Notes under the pieces: generated by a model | What the model saw: the letters and a program-made list of their open reading frames with translations, nothing else | Database searches by the model: none | Told to the model about the DNA's origin: nothing | Shown here: positions 18,105 to 26,575 of the stretch, one piece after another | Numbering within the stretch: position 1 is the first letter of the stretch | Layout of the letters: each line of letters starts with the position of its first letter | Assembly (NCBI GenBank): GCA_965230985.1 | Contig: OZ246399.1 | Span: 372,001-436,000 of the forward strand | DNA: 64,000 nucleotides | Origin: UBA2211 sp035404185 | Lineage (GTDB): Bacteria > Patescibacteriota > Minisyncoccia > Minisyncoccales > Minisyncoccaceae | Direction of reading: 5' to 3' | Translations under genes and position numbers: made by a program

Positions 18105-19715
18105 ATGAAATATAAATTTAAACCCAATTTTAAATCAAAAAAAACATGGATTATAATAGCAGTAATAGCTCTGGTTTTGATTATTGCTTTTTCCTTTCTG
18201 TTTAGCGAAAAAAAGGCTTCAAAATATGAAACAGTTAAGGTGGTAAGAGGAGAATTAGTTCAAACAGTTGATGCTACGGGAAAGGTAGAATCAGCCAACG
18301 ATTTATCTCTTCATTTTGATGGAGTGGGAATAGTTGAGAATGTTAAAGTAAAAGAAGGTGATACTGTAAGGGCTGGGCAGTGGTTGGCTAATTTATCTTT
18401 ATCTCAATTAAATGCTGCTGTCGCTCAGGCTCAAGCTTCTTTAGATCAGAAATTGGCAGGAGCAACTAATGAACAGATAAATGTAGCTCAAAAGCAAGTT
18501 GAATCGGCACAGCTTGCTTTAAATAAAGCAGAAGAGACATTAAATGATACTAAGGTTTTAACTGATAAGAATTTAGCTGCTAAATATTCATATGCTTTGA
18601 ACGTTTTAGATGATACCTATATTAAAATGTATAATGCTTATACAGTCGTTGACGGAATAAAGGATAACTATTTTGAGAGTAATGATCAAGAAGGTCTAAC
18701 TGTAAGAAACAATGAAGAATATCAAATAAAGAGACCTAAAGATGAAACTAAAACATATATTGATACTGCTAAGACTACTGGAAAAACAGAAGATATTGAT
18801 GGAGCAATTTTGAATGCTAAAACGTCTTTAAGTAAGATACTTATTGGTTTAACTGTAATTAGGAGTGTTTGTGATGAATCGACTTATCAAAATAGGGTTA
18901 CTTCAACTGAAAAATTATCTCTTGATACTCAGAAGTCCTATATTAGTACAGCCCAAACAACAATTTCTTCTTTAGAGAATGAAATTTCTATTTTAAAAAC
19001 TCAAAATGAAAATAGCTTGAATTCGGCCCAGGCTGCCGTTGATACTGCTAAAGCTGCTCTTGAGTTACAACAAGCTAATTATGATTCTTTGGTAGCCAAA
19101 CCAAGAGATATTGATATTGCGTATTATCAGGCTGTTTTAAATCAGGCTATTGCTAGTAGGAATAAAGCCATAATTTATGCTCCAATTGAGGGGGTAATAA
19201 CTAAAGTTAATAAGAAAAAAGGGGAATTGATTTCTTCATCTGAAACAATGATAGAACTTCTTTCTCCTCATTATGAAATTCAAGTTGATATTCCCGAAAC
19301 AGATGTTGTTAAGTTAAAAACAGGAAATGATACCACCATTACTTTAGATGCATTAGGTAGCGATATTAAGTTTACAGGAAGCATTTTATCAATTGACCCT
19401 GCTTCAACAGACATTCAAGATGTTGTTTATTATAAAGTAAAGGTTGGTATTAGTGATGAAAATGCTGAACTATTCAAATCAGGAATGACTGCAGATGTTT
19501 TAATTAAAACAGATAGCAGGGATAATGTATTATACATTCCTTATAGAGCTGTATTATCAAGAAGTGATAGTGATGAAAAATATGTAAGAGTTTTAATTAA
19601 TGGAAAGATTGAAGAAAAAAATGTTCAATTAGGATTAAGGGCTGATAATGGCATGGTAGAAATTTTATCAGGATTATCTGAAGATGAAGAAATAGTATTA
19701 AAAATTGGAAAATAA
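18105..19715 (+). CDS. MacA-like membrane fusion protein (HlyD family)
   Basis: 536 aa. N-terminal TM anchor (about 14-33), a biotinyl-lipoyl-like half (ANDLSLHFDGVGIVENVKVKEGDTV), a very long alpha-hairpin (about 100-330) rich in Ala/Gln, the second lipoyl half (IIYAPIEGVITKVNKKKGELI), and beta-barrel plus membrane-proximal domains. This is the adaptor of tripartite-type exporters; without an outer membrane it would act as an extracytoplasmic extension of the MacB permeases encoded downstream. The stop overlaps nothing; the ATPase gene begins at 19717, directly after the TAA. Confidence 0.92.
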   Translation: MKYKFKPNFKSKKTWIIIAVIALVLIIAFSFLFSEKKASKYETVKVVRGELVQTVDATGKVESANDLSLHFDGVGIVENVKVKEGDTVRAGQWLANLSLSQLNAAVAQAQASLDQKLAGATNEQINVAQKQVESAQLALNKAEETLNDTKVLTDKNLAAKYSYALNVLDDTYIKMYNAYTVVDGIKDNYFESNDQEGLTVRNNEEYQIKRPKDETKTYIDTAKTTGKTEDIDGAILNAKTSLSKILIGLTVIRSVCDESTYQNRVTSTEKLSLDTQKSYISTAQTTISSLENEISILKTQNENSLNSAQAAVDTAKAALELQQANYDSLVAKPRDIDIAYYQAVLNQAIASRNKAIIYAPIEGVITKVNKKKGELISSSETMIELLSPHYEIQVDIPETDVVKLKTGNDTTITLDALGSDIKFTGSILSIDPASTDIQDVVYYKVKVGISDENAELFKSGMTADVLIKTDSRDNVLYIPYRAVLSRSDSDEKYVRVLINGKIEEKNVQLGLRADNGMVEILSGLSEDEEIVLKIGK

Positions 19716-19716
19716 C

Positions 19717-20433
19717 ATGTTAATCAGTGTTAAGAATTTACAAAAGGATTTTATTAACGACGATGTCGTTACTTCGGTTTTGAAAGGAGTAACTTTTGAC
19801 ATAGAAAAAGGTGAATTTGTCTCTATAATGGGACCATCTGGTTCTGGAAAATCAACCTTAATGCATATTTTAAGTTTTTTAGACAAAGCAACTGGAGGAA
19901 CCTATAATTTTGAAACTAGAGATGTTAGCAAGTTAAATGATGATGAATTAGCTGAAATGAGAAGTAAAAAAGTTGGTTTTATATTCCAATCTTTCAATCT
20001 TTTAAATAGATCTTCTGTTTTAGAGAATGTAATGCTTCCCTTGGTATATACTGATACATTAAATGACGAAAGAGTTAAGAGAGCTAAAGATTTATTAGAG
20101 AAAGTTGGGTTAAGCCATAGACTCAATTATTCTCCTAATAAGCTTTCTGGAGGAGAAAAGCAAAGAGTCGCCATAGCTAGAGCTTTAATTAATTCTCCAG
20201 AAGTTATTTTTGCTGACGAGCCTACGGGGAATCTTGATTCTAAATCAGGAGCTCAGGTTATGAAAATTCTTCAAGACTTAAATGATCAGGGTCATACTAT
20301 TATTTTGGTTACTCACGAAAAAGCAACGGCTGAGCATGCCGAAAGAATAATTCGTATAAAAGATGGAGTTATTCTTGATGATTCAAAGGTTCTTCAAAGG
20401 TTAAGAGCCGGGGGAGAGGTGCTTAATAAATAA
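19717..20433 (+). CDS. MacB-type ABC transporter ATPase
   Basis: 238 aa, start ATG 19717 (one base after the adaptor stop). Walker A GPSGSGKST (about 39-47), Q-loop FIFQSFNLLN, signature LSGGEKQRVAIARAL, Walker B VIFADEPTGNLD, switch His in LVTHE. Full set of catalytic residues. It closely resembles the partial ATPase at the left edge of the window. It most likely drives both permeases encoded downstream, since no second ATPase is present. Confidence 0.96.
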   Translation: MLISVKNLQKDFINDDVVTSVLKGVTFDIEKGEFVSIMGPSGSGKSTLMHILSFLDKATGGTYNFETRDVSKLNDDELAEMRSKKVGFIFQSFNLLNRSSVLENVMLPLVYTDTLNDERVKRAKDLLEKVGLSHRLNYSPNKLSGGEKQRVAIARALINSPEVIFADEPTGNLDSKSGAQVMKILQDLNDQGHTIILVTHEKATAEHAERIIRIKDGVILDDSKVLQRLRAGGEVLNK

Positions 20434-20434
20434 T

Positions 20435-21673
20435 ATGAACATTCTTGAGTCAATAAAAAATTCTTGGCACATGATAGTTCGCAACAAAGTGCGATCCTTT
20501 TTGACTATGCTTGGAATTGTTATAGGAATTACCGCAGTAATGATAGTTTTATCTGTCGGAGAAAGTGTTCAAGGACTAATTTTAAACGAAGTAAAAAGCA
20601 TTGGTTCAAATTTAGTTGGAGTTTTGCCTGGCTATTCAGATGAAAACAGTCCGCCATCTTCTGTTTTTGGAGTTGTTATAACTTCATTAAAGTATGGAGA
20701 TGGGGAAGCGATATTAAAAGGTAACTATCCACATATAGAATCTTTAGCAATGTATGTTTCAGGAAGCGACATAGTAACAGTAGAAGATAATAAGGTGAGT
20801 ACTACTTTTTATGGAACGACAGCAAGTTATCTAGATGTTCAGAATTCTTCAATAGAGGAAGGAAGATTCTTCACTGAAGAAGAAGAGGTTGCTAATGCTA
20901 GGGTATTAGTTTTAGGTAATCAGATTGCAAAAGACTTATTTGGTGATCAAGATCCAATTGGAAAGAAGATAAAAATTAAAAAAGCTAACTTTACAGTTAT
21001 AGGTATTTTAAAAAAGAAAGGAGGAAGTTTAATTCAAAATGAAGACGGCAATTTATTTGTTCCAATATCAACAGCTCAAAATATTCTTTTAGGAATTAAT
21101 CATATTAGTTTCATGAGGGCAAAAATTGATAAAACTGAAAATATAGATGGAGCGATAGAATATATTAAGGATGTTTTGCGTGATAGACACAATATAATTG
21201 ATTTAAAAGAAGATGATTTTACTGTTAGATCAACAACCCAAGCTTTAGAGACTATTTCTCTTATTACTAATGCTTTAAGATTTTTCTTAGTTGCTATTGC
21301 TGCTATTTCTTTAATTGTCGGTGGTTTTGGAATTATGAATATTATGTTAGCCACGGTTCAGGAAAGAACCAAAGAAATTGGTTTAAGAAAAGCAATTGGA
21401 GCAAAAAATACTGACATTACAAGGCAATTTTTAATTGAAGCAATGGCAATTACTTTTATTAGTGGAATAATAGGAATAGTAATAGGTTCTCTTATTTTAA
21501 TTTTAATATCTGTAATTATTAATGCTTTGAATTATCATTGGGATTTAATAATTTCTCCTATTTCAATAATTTTAGGATGTATTGTTTCAATTGGAATCGG
21601 TTTAATATTTGGAATTGCTCCAGCTAGAAAAGCCAGTCTTTTAAATCCTATAGAGGCATTAAGATATGAATAA
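20435..21673 (+). CDS. MacB-like ABC transporter permease 1
   Basis: 412 aa: TM1 near 18-40 (VRSFLTMLGIVIGITAVMIV), extracytoplasmic MacB_PCD domain, three C-terminal TM helices, loop QERTKEIGLRKAIGAK and ending LNPIEALRYE. It begins one base after the ATPase stop and overlaps the next permease by 8 bases. With MacA-like adaptor, ATPase and the second permease it forms one exporter operon. Confidence 0.93.
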   Translation: MNILESIKNSWHMIVRNKVRSFLTMLGIVIGITAVMIVLSVGESVQGLILNEVKSIGSNLVGVLPGYSDENSPPSSVFGVVITSLKYGDGEAILKGNYPHIESLAMYVSGSDIVTVEDNKVSTTFYGTTASYLDVQNSSIEEGRFFTEEEEVANARVLVLGNQIAKDLFGDQDPIGKKIKIKKANFTVIGILKKKGGSLIQNEDGNLFVPISTAQNILLGINHISFMRAKIDKTENIDGAIEYIKDVLRDRHNIIDLKEDDFTVRSTTQALETISLITNALRFFLVAIAAISLIVGGFGIMNIMLATVQERTKEIGLRKAIGAKNTDITRQFLIEAMAITFISGIIGIVIGSLILILISVIINALNYHWDLIISPISIILGCIVSIGIGLIFGIAPARKASLLNPIEALRYE

Positions 21674-22910
21674 AATATTTATTCAAATTAAATCAGCTTT
21701 CTCTAGTCTGATGCGTCAAAGATCAAGAACGACTTTAACTATAATCGCGGTTGCTATTGGTATAGCTTCTTTGATTACTATGATTGCCGCTGGCAATGGT
21801 CTTAAGGCTATGGTTTTAAAAGAACTAGAAGCATATGGCTCAGATATGATAAATATTGAGGTGAGGGTGCCGGGAAAAGGAGCGACAGGAAGTTCTACTA
21901 GTTTTGCGACAGGGACAACGATTACTACTTTTAAAAATAGCGACGCTGAAAAAATAGGAAAAGTTGATAATGTAGAACTTCTGTATACCTACATTACCGG
22001 ACAAGAAATTATTAAATATCAAGGAGAAGCTAAAAGCACAATGATTTTTGGCTATGGAGCCAATGCGCCACTAATTGAAAAAATACCAATTGATGTTGGA
22101 AGATTTTATAGTGTAGACGAAGAAGAGTCTATATCTTCAGTTATCGTTTTGGGGAGTAAAATTAAAGATGATCTTTTTGGAGATGATGACGCAATAGACA
22201 AAACGGTTTACGTAAGAGGTAAGCCATTTAAAGTGGTCGGAGTTCTAAAAGAAAGAGGAGCTACTTTTGGTATGAATATGGACTCTATTGTTTATATTCC
22301 TACTTTAACGATGCAGAAAAAACTTCTAGGGACAGATTATATTATTGGTTTATCAGTTAAAGTTAATGATGTTAATAAAATTAATGAAACTAAAGATGAA
22401 TTAACCATTTTAATGAGAGAATTACATAATATTAATAGTCCAGATGAGGACGATTTTGAAGTTATGACTATGGCTGATGCTCAAACTATGGTAGGAACAG
22501 TTTTATCGGCTATTACGATGCTTTTAGCAGTTATAGCAGCAGTATCTTTAGTGGTGGGAGGGGTTGGTATTACAAATATTATGTATGTTTCAGTTATTGA
22601 AAGAACTTTTGAAGTTGGATTAAGAAGGGCGGTAGGAGCAAAGAAAAATGATATTCTTTGGCAGTTTTTATTAGAGGCCTCGATATTAACATTCTTAGGA
22701 GGATTACTGGGGGTAATTATTGGAATGGGGGTTTCATTTTTAATTTATTACGTTGCTGTATCTTTTGGATTAGATTGGACCTATGCGGTTTCTCCTTTTT
22801 CAATTATTTTATCTTTATTGTTTTCGGCCATAATTGGAATGTTTTTTGGAGTTTATCCGGCTCAAAAGGCTGCCAATATGGATCCGATTAATGCTTTGAG
22901 ACAAGAGTAA
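21666..22910 (+). CDS. MacB-like ABC transporter permease 2
   Basis: 414 aa, same architecture as the preceding gene (RQRSRTTLTIIAVAIGIASL near TM1, IERTFEVGLRRAVGAKK loop, ending MDPINALRQE) but clearly diverged, so it is an old paralogue rather than a fresh duplication. Two different permeases with one ATPase point to a heterodimeric exporter, whereas classic MacB is a homodimer with fused ATPase. It ends immediately before the promoter of the next gene. Confidence 0.93.
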   Translation: MNKIFIQIKSAFSSLMRQRSRTTLTIIAVAIGIASLITMIAAGNGLKAMVLKELEAYGSDMINIEVRVPGKGATGSSTSFATGTTITTFKNSDAEKIGKVDNVELLYTYITGQEIIKYQGEAKSTMIFGYGANAPLIEKIPIDVGRFYSVDEEESISSVIVLGSKIKDDLFGDDDAIDKTVYVRGKPFKVVGVLKERGATFGMNMDSIVYIPTLTMQKKLLGTDYIIGLSVKVNDVNKINETKDELTILMRELHNINSPDEDDFEVMTMADAQTMVGTVLSAITMLLAVIAAVSLVVGGVGITNIMYVSVIERTFEVGLRRAVGAKKNDILWQFLLEASILTFLGGLLGVIIGMGVSFLIYYVAVSFGLDWTYAVSPFSIILSLLFSAIIGMFFGVYPAQKAANMDPINALRQE

Positions 22911-22911
22911 A

Positions 22912-22940
22912 TTGACAATATTCTTTAATTTTTGTAGTAT
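22912..22940 (+). promoter_or_regulatory. strong promoter of orphan gene 22981
   Basis: Consensus TTGACA (22912-22917), 17-bp spacer, TAGTAT (22935-22940). It starts two bases after the permease stop. Start predicted near 22947, giving a leader of about 34 bases that contains an SD at 22970-22974. Confidence 0.8.
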
Positions 22941-22969
22941 CTTTATGGCGTCCTTAAAATTAGCGCCTA

Positions 22970-22974
22970 GGTGT
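22970..22974 (+). promoter_or_regulatory. SD sequence deciding the start at 22981
   Basis: AGGTG lies 6 bases before ATG 22981. In-frame starts further left (22912 TTG, 22945 ATG) fall in or at the promoter and are rejected. Confidence 0.65.
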
Positions 22975-22980
22975 ATACCA

Positions 22981-23334
22981 ATGAACCAAAAGAAAAAAGG
23001 GGCTTCATCATCAGAAACCAATAAATGGATTGGTTTTTGGGGTCTTGACTTAATTGCTCAAGACAAGTTTCTTAAGGAACGTTTTGGTAAAGAATTGTTC
23101 TCTGATCCTGCGGGTAGATATTTGATTATATCAAATTCGGGGACAAGCAGGGGAACCGTGCTAAATCCGCTACATAGCTCTGGAATGTTATTGTATTTTG
23201 GAGATTCAAAAAGTGCTGTGCGGTATGCCATTGCAAGAAGAGAATGGTTTGAAGGCAAAAATATAGCAGTGAGCGATGCTTGTATCGGCAAATTTTGTCC
23301 TATAGGCAATTGTTCATGTGCTTCCAAAGATTAA
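22981..23334 (+). CDS. small orphan protein of unknown function
   Basis: 117 aa, start chosen by SD and promoter. Not recognised. Soluble, basic-to-neutral, with a WIGFWGLDLIAQDKF segment, GRYLIISNSG, and a C-terminal cluster of four cysteines (DACIGKFCPIGNCSC) that could bind a metal. It stands alone between an exporter operon and a convergent transporter gene, with its own consensus promoter, SD and terminator, and is richer in G+C than the neighbours. This is one of five such orphan genes in the window. Confidence 0.7.
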   Translation: MNQKKKGASSSETNKWIGFWGLDLIAQDKFLKERFGKELFSDPAGRYLIISNSGTSRGTVLNPLHSSGMLLYFGDSKSAVRYAIARREWFEGKNIAVSDACIGKFCPIGNCSCASKD

Positions 23335-23353
23335 GGATTAATTTCCTTTTTTT
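23333..23353 (+). terminator. intrinsic terminator overlapping the stop codon
   Basis: AAGGA (23333-23337) pairs with TCCTT (23344-23348), 6-base loop, then T run. The TAA stop supplies the first bases of the left arm. Confidence 0.65.
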
Positions 23354-23993
23354 AATTGAAAATAAATATTATTCCAGTTATTAAAAATATTAAAGCCGTA
23401 GTGTATCTTAATGGTTTTTCTACTTTTTCCATTTTATTAAAAACAATATCTATCTTTTCAGTATTATAACTTAAAAAGAAAGAGAGTATGATAATTGGAA
23501 GACTAGCTCCGATAGCAAAAAAGGGAGGGAGAAGTAATCCAACAGCAGATTTTATCGTTAGTGGAATCAATATTCCAAAAAAGAGGGCAGCGCTATGTGG
23601 GCAAAAAGCCAAAGATAATATCGCTCCCAAAGAAAAAGAACCAAAATAACCCCGAGAAGGGATATTTTTTATTTCCTTTTCATTTTCATCATCTTTATTA
23701 GCCAAAATAAACATTGTTATTCCAGAAATAATTAAAATTATTCCAGCAATTATTTCTCCGTATTTGGTCAAGAAAGAAAAATGAAAAGAAGACAATCCGA
23801 AATAAACAAGAAGCGCTATTATAGTATAACTTAAAATTCTTCCTAAGGAATAAAATAATCCGTGCATGATTATGCTTTTCTTTTTCGAGTTTTTAGAAAT
23901 ATAGGTAATAGCCGCTAAATTAGCCATTAAAGGGCAAATATCTATGTTTATTAATATTCCCATTAAGATAGCGGTTAAAAATTGTTCAATCAT
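23352..23993 (-). CDS. CcdA/TauE-SafE-type membrane transporter
   Basis: 213 aa, six or so TM helices. Two Cys-Pro motifs in equivalent helices, NIDICPLMANLAAI and LAFCPHSAALFFGIL, give the inverted-repeat pattern of the CcdA/DsbD and ArsG-like TauE/SafE families, which pass electrons or export small solutes. The start at 23993 (MIEQF) is preferred over the in-frame ATG at 24074 because a TATAAT box on this strand (24000-24005) places transcription initiation at the codon itself; the longer form would also overlap the divergent Nudix gene. No thioredoxin partner is adjacent. Substrate unknown. Confidence 0.8.
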   Translation of the reverse strand: MIEQFLTAILMGILINIDICPLMANLAAITYISKNSKKKSIIMHGLFYSLGRILSYTIIALLVYFGLSSFHFSFLTKYGEIIAGIILIISGITMFILANKDDENEKEIKNIPSRGYFGSFSLGAILSLAFCPHSAALFFGILIPLTIKSAVGLLLPPFFAIGASLPIIILSFFLSYNTEKIDIVFNKMEKVEKPLRYTTALIFLITGIIFIFN

Positions 23994-23999
23994 GTTTTG

Positions 24000-24005
24000 A
24001 TTATA
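24000..24005 (-). promoter_or_regulatory. -10 box for the leaderless transporter mRNA
   Basis: TATAAT on the minus strand, 6 bases upstream of ATG 23993. No clear -35. Confidence 0.5.
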
Positions 24006-24064
24006 TCCTAAGTTTAAAATATTAGGAAGTTGTCTTAATATTTGTTTTGTATTAAGATGTATGT

Positions 24065-24535
24065 ATGGAGACATTATTAAGGCCTAAAATATTAACACTT
24101 TGTCTTGTTAAAAAGAATGAAATGATTCTTTTGGGAATGAAGAAACGAGGATTTGGTGAGGGTAGATGGAATGGATTTGGCGGAAAGGTAGAAGAAGGAG
24201 AAACCATTATCGAAGCTGCAATAAGAGAAATGAAGGAAGAGTCTGGGCTAAAAGTAGAAGAATTGGAAGAAAAAGGAATACTTCTTTTTAAATTTTTAGA
24301 TACGGGAAAATTTCTAGAGGTTCACGTTTTTGATGTTTTAAAATATAGTGGAGAAATGACAGAAACAGAAGAGATGAATCCTAAATGGTTTAATGTGGAA
24401 GAAATTCCTTTTGAAAAAATGTGGGCTGATGATATTTATTGGATGCCATTATTTTTGAATGGAGATAAATTTAATGGAGAGTTTGTTTTTGAAGATAATG
24501 ATAAATTATTAAATTATAATCTTAAAACAATATGA
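24065..24535 (+). CDS. MTH1-like Nudix hydrolase (oxidised purine nucleotide sanitiser)
   Basis: 156 aa. Complete Nudix box GGKVEEGETIIEAAIREMKEE region (G39 to G61). Beyond the box it matches human MTH1/NUDT1 unusually well: GEGRWNGFGGK with N36 in place of MTH1 N33, and MWADDIYWMPLFL with W120, D122, D123 in place of W117, D119, D120, which read the oxidised base. It should hydrolyse 8-oxo-dGTP or 2-OH-dATP to the monophosphate, protecting the nucleotide pool. The next gene overlaps by 4 bases (ATGA). Assignment is from recalled family motifs. Confidence 0.9.
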   Translation: METLLRPKILTLCLVKKNEMILLGMKKRGFGEGRWNGFGGKVEEGETIIEAAIREMKEESGLKVEELEEKGILLFKFLDTGKFLEVHVFDVLKYSGEMTETEEMNPKWFNVEEIPFEKMWADDIYWMPLFLNGDKFNGEFVFEDNDKLLNYNLKTI

Positions 24536-25350
24536 TAACAAAAAACAAGCAATCAATCATTGGAGTAATAATACTCTTAATAATCGGAGCGTGTTTTTTG
24601 GTAGAGTACTTTTTAATAAATAAAGAAAAAGTTATTAATAATCAAGGGATAGAAATAAGTAATATTATGGAGGGAAAGATTGTTAAGTCGCCTCTATTTA
24701 TTGAAGGAGTTGCTACTGGAGGAAAATGGGGAGGTTTTGAAGGTCAGGTGGGAAGAGTTGAATTAGTTGAACCAGATGGAACAATATTGGGCACCGCTCC
24801 TTTAATTACTACTTCTGATTATACTAAATTTCCTACTAACTTTGAGGCAAATTTAAGTTTTGTTTCTTCTAAGACAGAAGAGGCATCCCTTGTCTTTTAT
24901 AATGAAAATCCAAGCGGATTACCAGAAAGGTCTGAAACGTTTTCTATTTCAATTAAACTTTCTCAAGAAAAAACTAAAGTTACCTTATATTTTGGAAAAC
25001 AAGGAGAAAGCGATGATTGTAAAAGTTTGTTTCCAGTAGAAAGAGAAATTATTAAAACAGAGGGAATTGCTAGGGCAACCATAGAGGAATTATTAAAGGG
25101 ACTGACTCAAGAAGAGAAAGAAGCGGGATATTTTACTACTATCAACGAAGGAGTGAAAATTAATAGCCTAATAATTACTGATGGAACAGCGAAAATAGAC
25201 TTTGATGAAACATTAGAAAAAGGAGTTGGAGGCTCATGTCGAGTACTAGCAATTAGAGAACAAATCAAACAAACTTTGATGCAGTTTTCTTCAGTTAAAA
25301 AAGTAATAATTAGTATAGACGGAAGAACAGAAGATATTCTTCAGCCATAA
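24532..25350 (+). CDS. membrane-anchored Gmad2 + GerMN domain protein
   Basis: 272 aa. N-terminal TM (about 8-28), then an Ig-like Gmad2 domain (about 40-140, with PLFIEGVATGGKWGGFEGQV and TTSDYTKFPTNFEANLSF), then a GerMN domain (about 148-270: VTLYFG, ATIEELLKGLT, VKINSLIITDGTAKIDF). In Firmicutes these domains occur in spore-germination GerM and in lipoprotein LpqB; in non-sporing bacteria the role is an unspecified envelope one. It overlaps the Nudix stop by 4 bases, and continues into another anchored protein. Confidence 0.88.
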   Translation: MITKNKQSIIGVIILLIIGACFLVEYFLINKEKVINNQGIEISNIMEGKIVKSPLFIEGVATGGKWGGFEGQVGRVELVEPDGTILGTAPLITTSDYTKFPTNFEANLSFVSSKTEEASLVFYNENPSGLPERSETFSISIKLSQEKTKVTLYFGKQGESDDCKSLFPVEREIIKTEGIARATIEELLKGLTQEEKEAGYFTTINEGVKINSLIITDGTAKIDFDETLEKGVGGSCRVLAIREQIKQTLMQFSSVKKVIISIDGRTEDILQP

Positions 25351-25360
25351 ATAAAAAAAC

Positions 25361-25735
25361 ATGATTGAGGCAAATAAGGGAACCTCTTTGGTTATCATAA
25401 TTTTGAGCGTGATAGTATTACTGATCATCAGCCTTTTTGTTTATTGGGAATTTTTTTCTTCCGCGGGAGAAAATGATAATATTAATTTTTTCAAGGAAGG
25501 AAATATTATTATCAATAATCCTGGTTTTATCAAAGATATTTGGTATTTATCGTATGAGACTAAAAATTCTTCAATTAATACCGCAAAGTTGTTTTTTAAT
25601 AAAGACAGTGTTTGTAAAAATAAAACAGACTCATGTTTAGATTTGGCTGCCGGAGAAAGCGTGGAAGTTAAAGGGGTAGAAAAAAATGGAGATGTTTTAG
25701 TTAAAGAGCTTAAATTGATAGAAATATTAAATTGA
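25361..25735 (+). CDS. small membrane-anchored protein, unknown
   Basis: 124 aa: TM helix at about 9-28, extracytoplasmic beta-rich remainder with two cysteines (SVCKNKTDSC) that could form a disulfide. Not recognised. Located 10 bases after the GerMN gene, presumably in the same transcript and acting in the same envelope compartment. Confidence 0.65.
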   Translation: MIEANKGTSLVIIILSVIVLLIISLFVYWEFFSSAGENDNINFFKEGNIIINNPGFIKDIWYLSYETKNSSINTAKLFFNKDSVCKNKTDSCLDLAAGESVEVKGVEKNGDVLVKELKLIEILN

Positions 25736-25759
25736 ATTTATCTTTTGTGGATAATTTTA

Positions 25760-25788
25760 TTGCTAATAAAAATATGGCAAGGTAAAAT
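25760..25788 (+). promoter_or_regulatory. promoter of the DUF378 gene
   Basis: TTGCTA (25760-25765), 17-bp spacer, TAAAAT (25783-25788); start near 25795. The leader contains the AGGTCG element at 25805-25810, 22 bases before the ATG. Confidence 0.55.
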
Positions 25789-25832
25789 ATTATTAGCACG
25801 TCAAAGGTCGTTTAATAAACCAAAAAAATAAA

Positions 25833-26036
25833 ATGAAAAAACTAAACACTATAGGTTTAATTGCTCTAACACTAGTAATTATTGGAGGATTAAACTGGGG
25901 CTTGGTTGGTTTCTTTAGTTTTAATTTAGTTACAGCATTATTCGGAAGCGCATCTATGCTATCTAGTATAGTGTATGATTTAGTCGGATTATCAGCAATA
26001 TATCTAATCTTTGCTTACTTTATGGGTAAAGAGTAA
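25833..26036 (+). CDS. DUF378 family membrane protein
   Basis: 67 aa with two TM helices (about 7-28 and 42-62). The stretch IGGLNWGLVGFFSFNLVTALFG and the VYDLVGLSAIY segment are diagnostic of DUF378. Function of the family is unknown. Monocistronic, with its own promoter and terminator, and carries the shared AGGTCG leader element. Confidence 0.85.
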   Translation: MKKLNTIGLIALTLVIIGGLNWGLVGFFSFNLVTALFGSASMLSSIVYDLVGLSAIYLIFAYFMGKE

Positions 26037-26049
26037 TCATAATGGTAAG

Positions 26050-26070
26050 AAATCGCTTTGGCGATTTTTT
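26050..26070 (+). terminator. intrinsic terminator after DUF378
   Basis: AAATCGC (26050-26056) / GCGATTT (26061-26067), TTTG loop, T run. Confidence 0.9.
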
Positions 26071-26084
26071 ACTTTTGTGCTTTA

Positions 26085-26093
26085 TGGTATAAT
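26085..26093 (+). promoter_or_regulatory. extended -10 promoter of the pspC-like gene
   Basis: TGG-TATAAT (26085-26093), start near 26100, leader about 20 bases with no SD. Confidence 0.55.
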
Positions 26094-26120
26094 AGATAAT
26101 AATAGTTTAAAAATTTTAAT

Positions 26121-26573
26121 ATGACCAATACAAAAAAACTTTATCGTTCAAATACTAATAGTATTATTTTTGGAGTTTGTGGGGGTCTAGGCGAATATTT
26201 TGAAGTAGATCCTTTAATTTTTAGAATATTATTCATTCTTTTAACTTTTACGGGGGGTTCAGGAATCATCATTTATTTAATTTTAGCCATAATGATTCCT
26301 GATAGTGAAGGAAAAATCAATAAGAACATGGGAGAGGTAGTCAGCGGAACGCAGGAGAAGACTCAACAGCTTGCCGAAGAAATTAAAAAAAATAGAAATT
26401 GGATTGTGAATATTAAAAATATTATAGGGTTGATTATTATTTTCGTAGGATTAGACATTCTTTTTGAGCAGATTTTTGATTTTAATCCATTCTCAATTGT
26501 TAATTGGGGAATTGTTTGGGCGTTAATTATAATTTTGATTGGGTTAAGAATTATTTTTAATAGGAAAGAATAA
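26121..26573 (+). CDS. PspC-domain membrane protein
   Basis: 150 aa. N-terminal PspC domain (about 3-62: KLYRSNTNSIIFGVCGGLGEYF, then a TM and IMIPDSEG), a charged linker, and two further hydrophobic segments (about 92-108 and 124-145), the latter LiaF/DUF5668-like. PspC proteins report envelope stress; no PspA or two-component partner is adjacent. The downstream metallohydrolase follows after two bases, so the genes are co-transcribed. Confidence 0.85.
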   Translation: MTNTKKLYRSNTNSIIFGVCGGLGEYFEVDPLIFRILFILLTFTGGSGIIIYLILAIMIPDSEGKINKNMGEVVSGTQEKTQQLAEEIKKNRNWIVNIKNIIGLIIIFVGLDILFEQIFDFNPFSIVNWGIVWALIIILIGLRIIFNRKE

Positions 26574-26575
26574 TA

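Noticed and set aside
22912..22980. Extension of the orphan gene to TTG 22912 or ATG 22945
   Set aside because: TTG 22912 is the first base triplet of a consensus -35 box and ATG 22945 falls at the predicted transcript start without SD.
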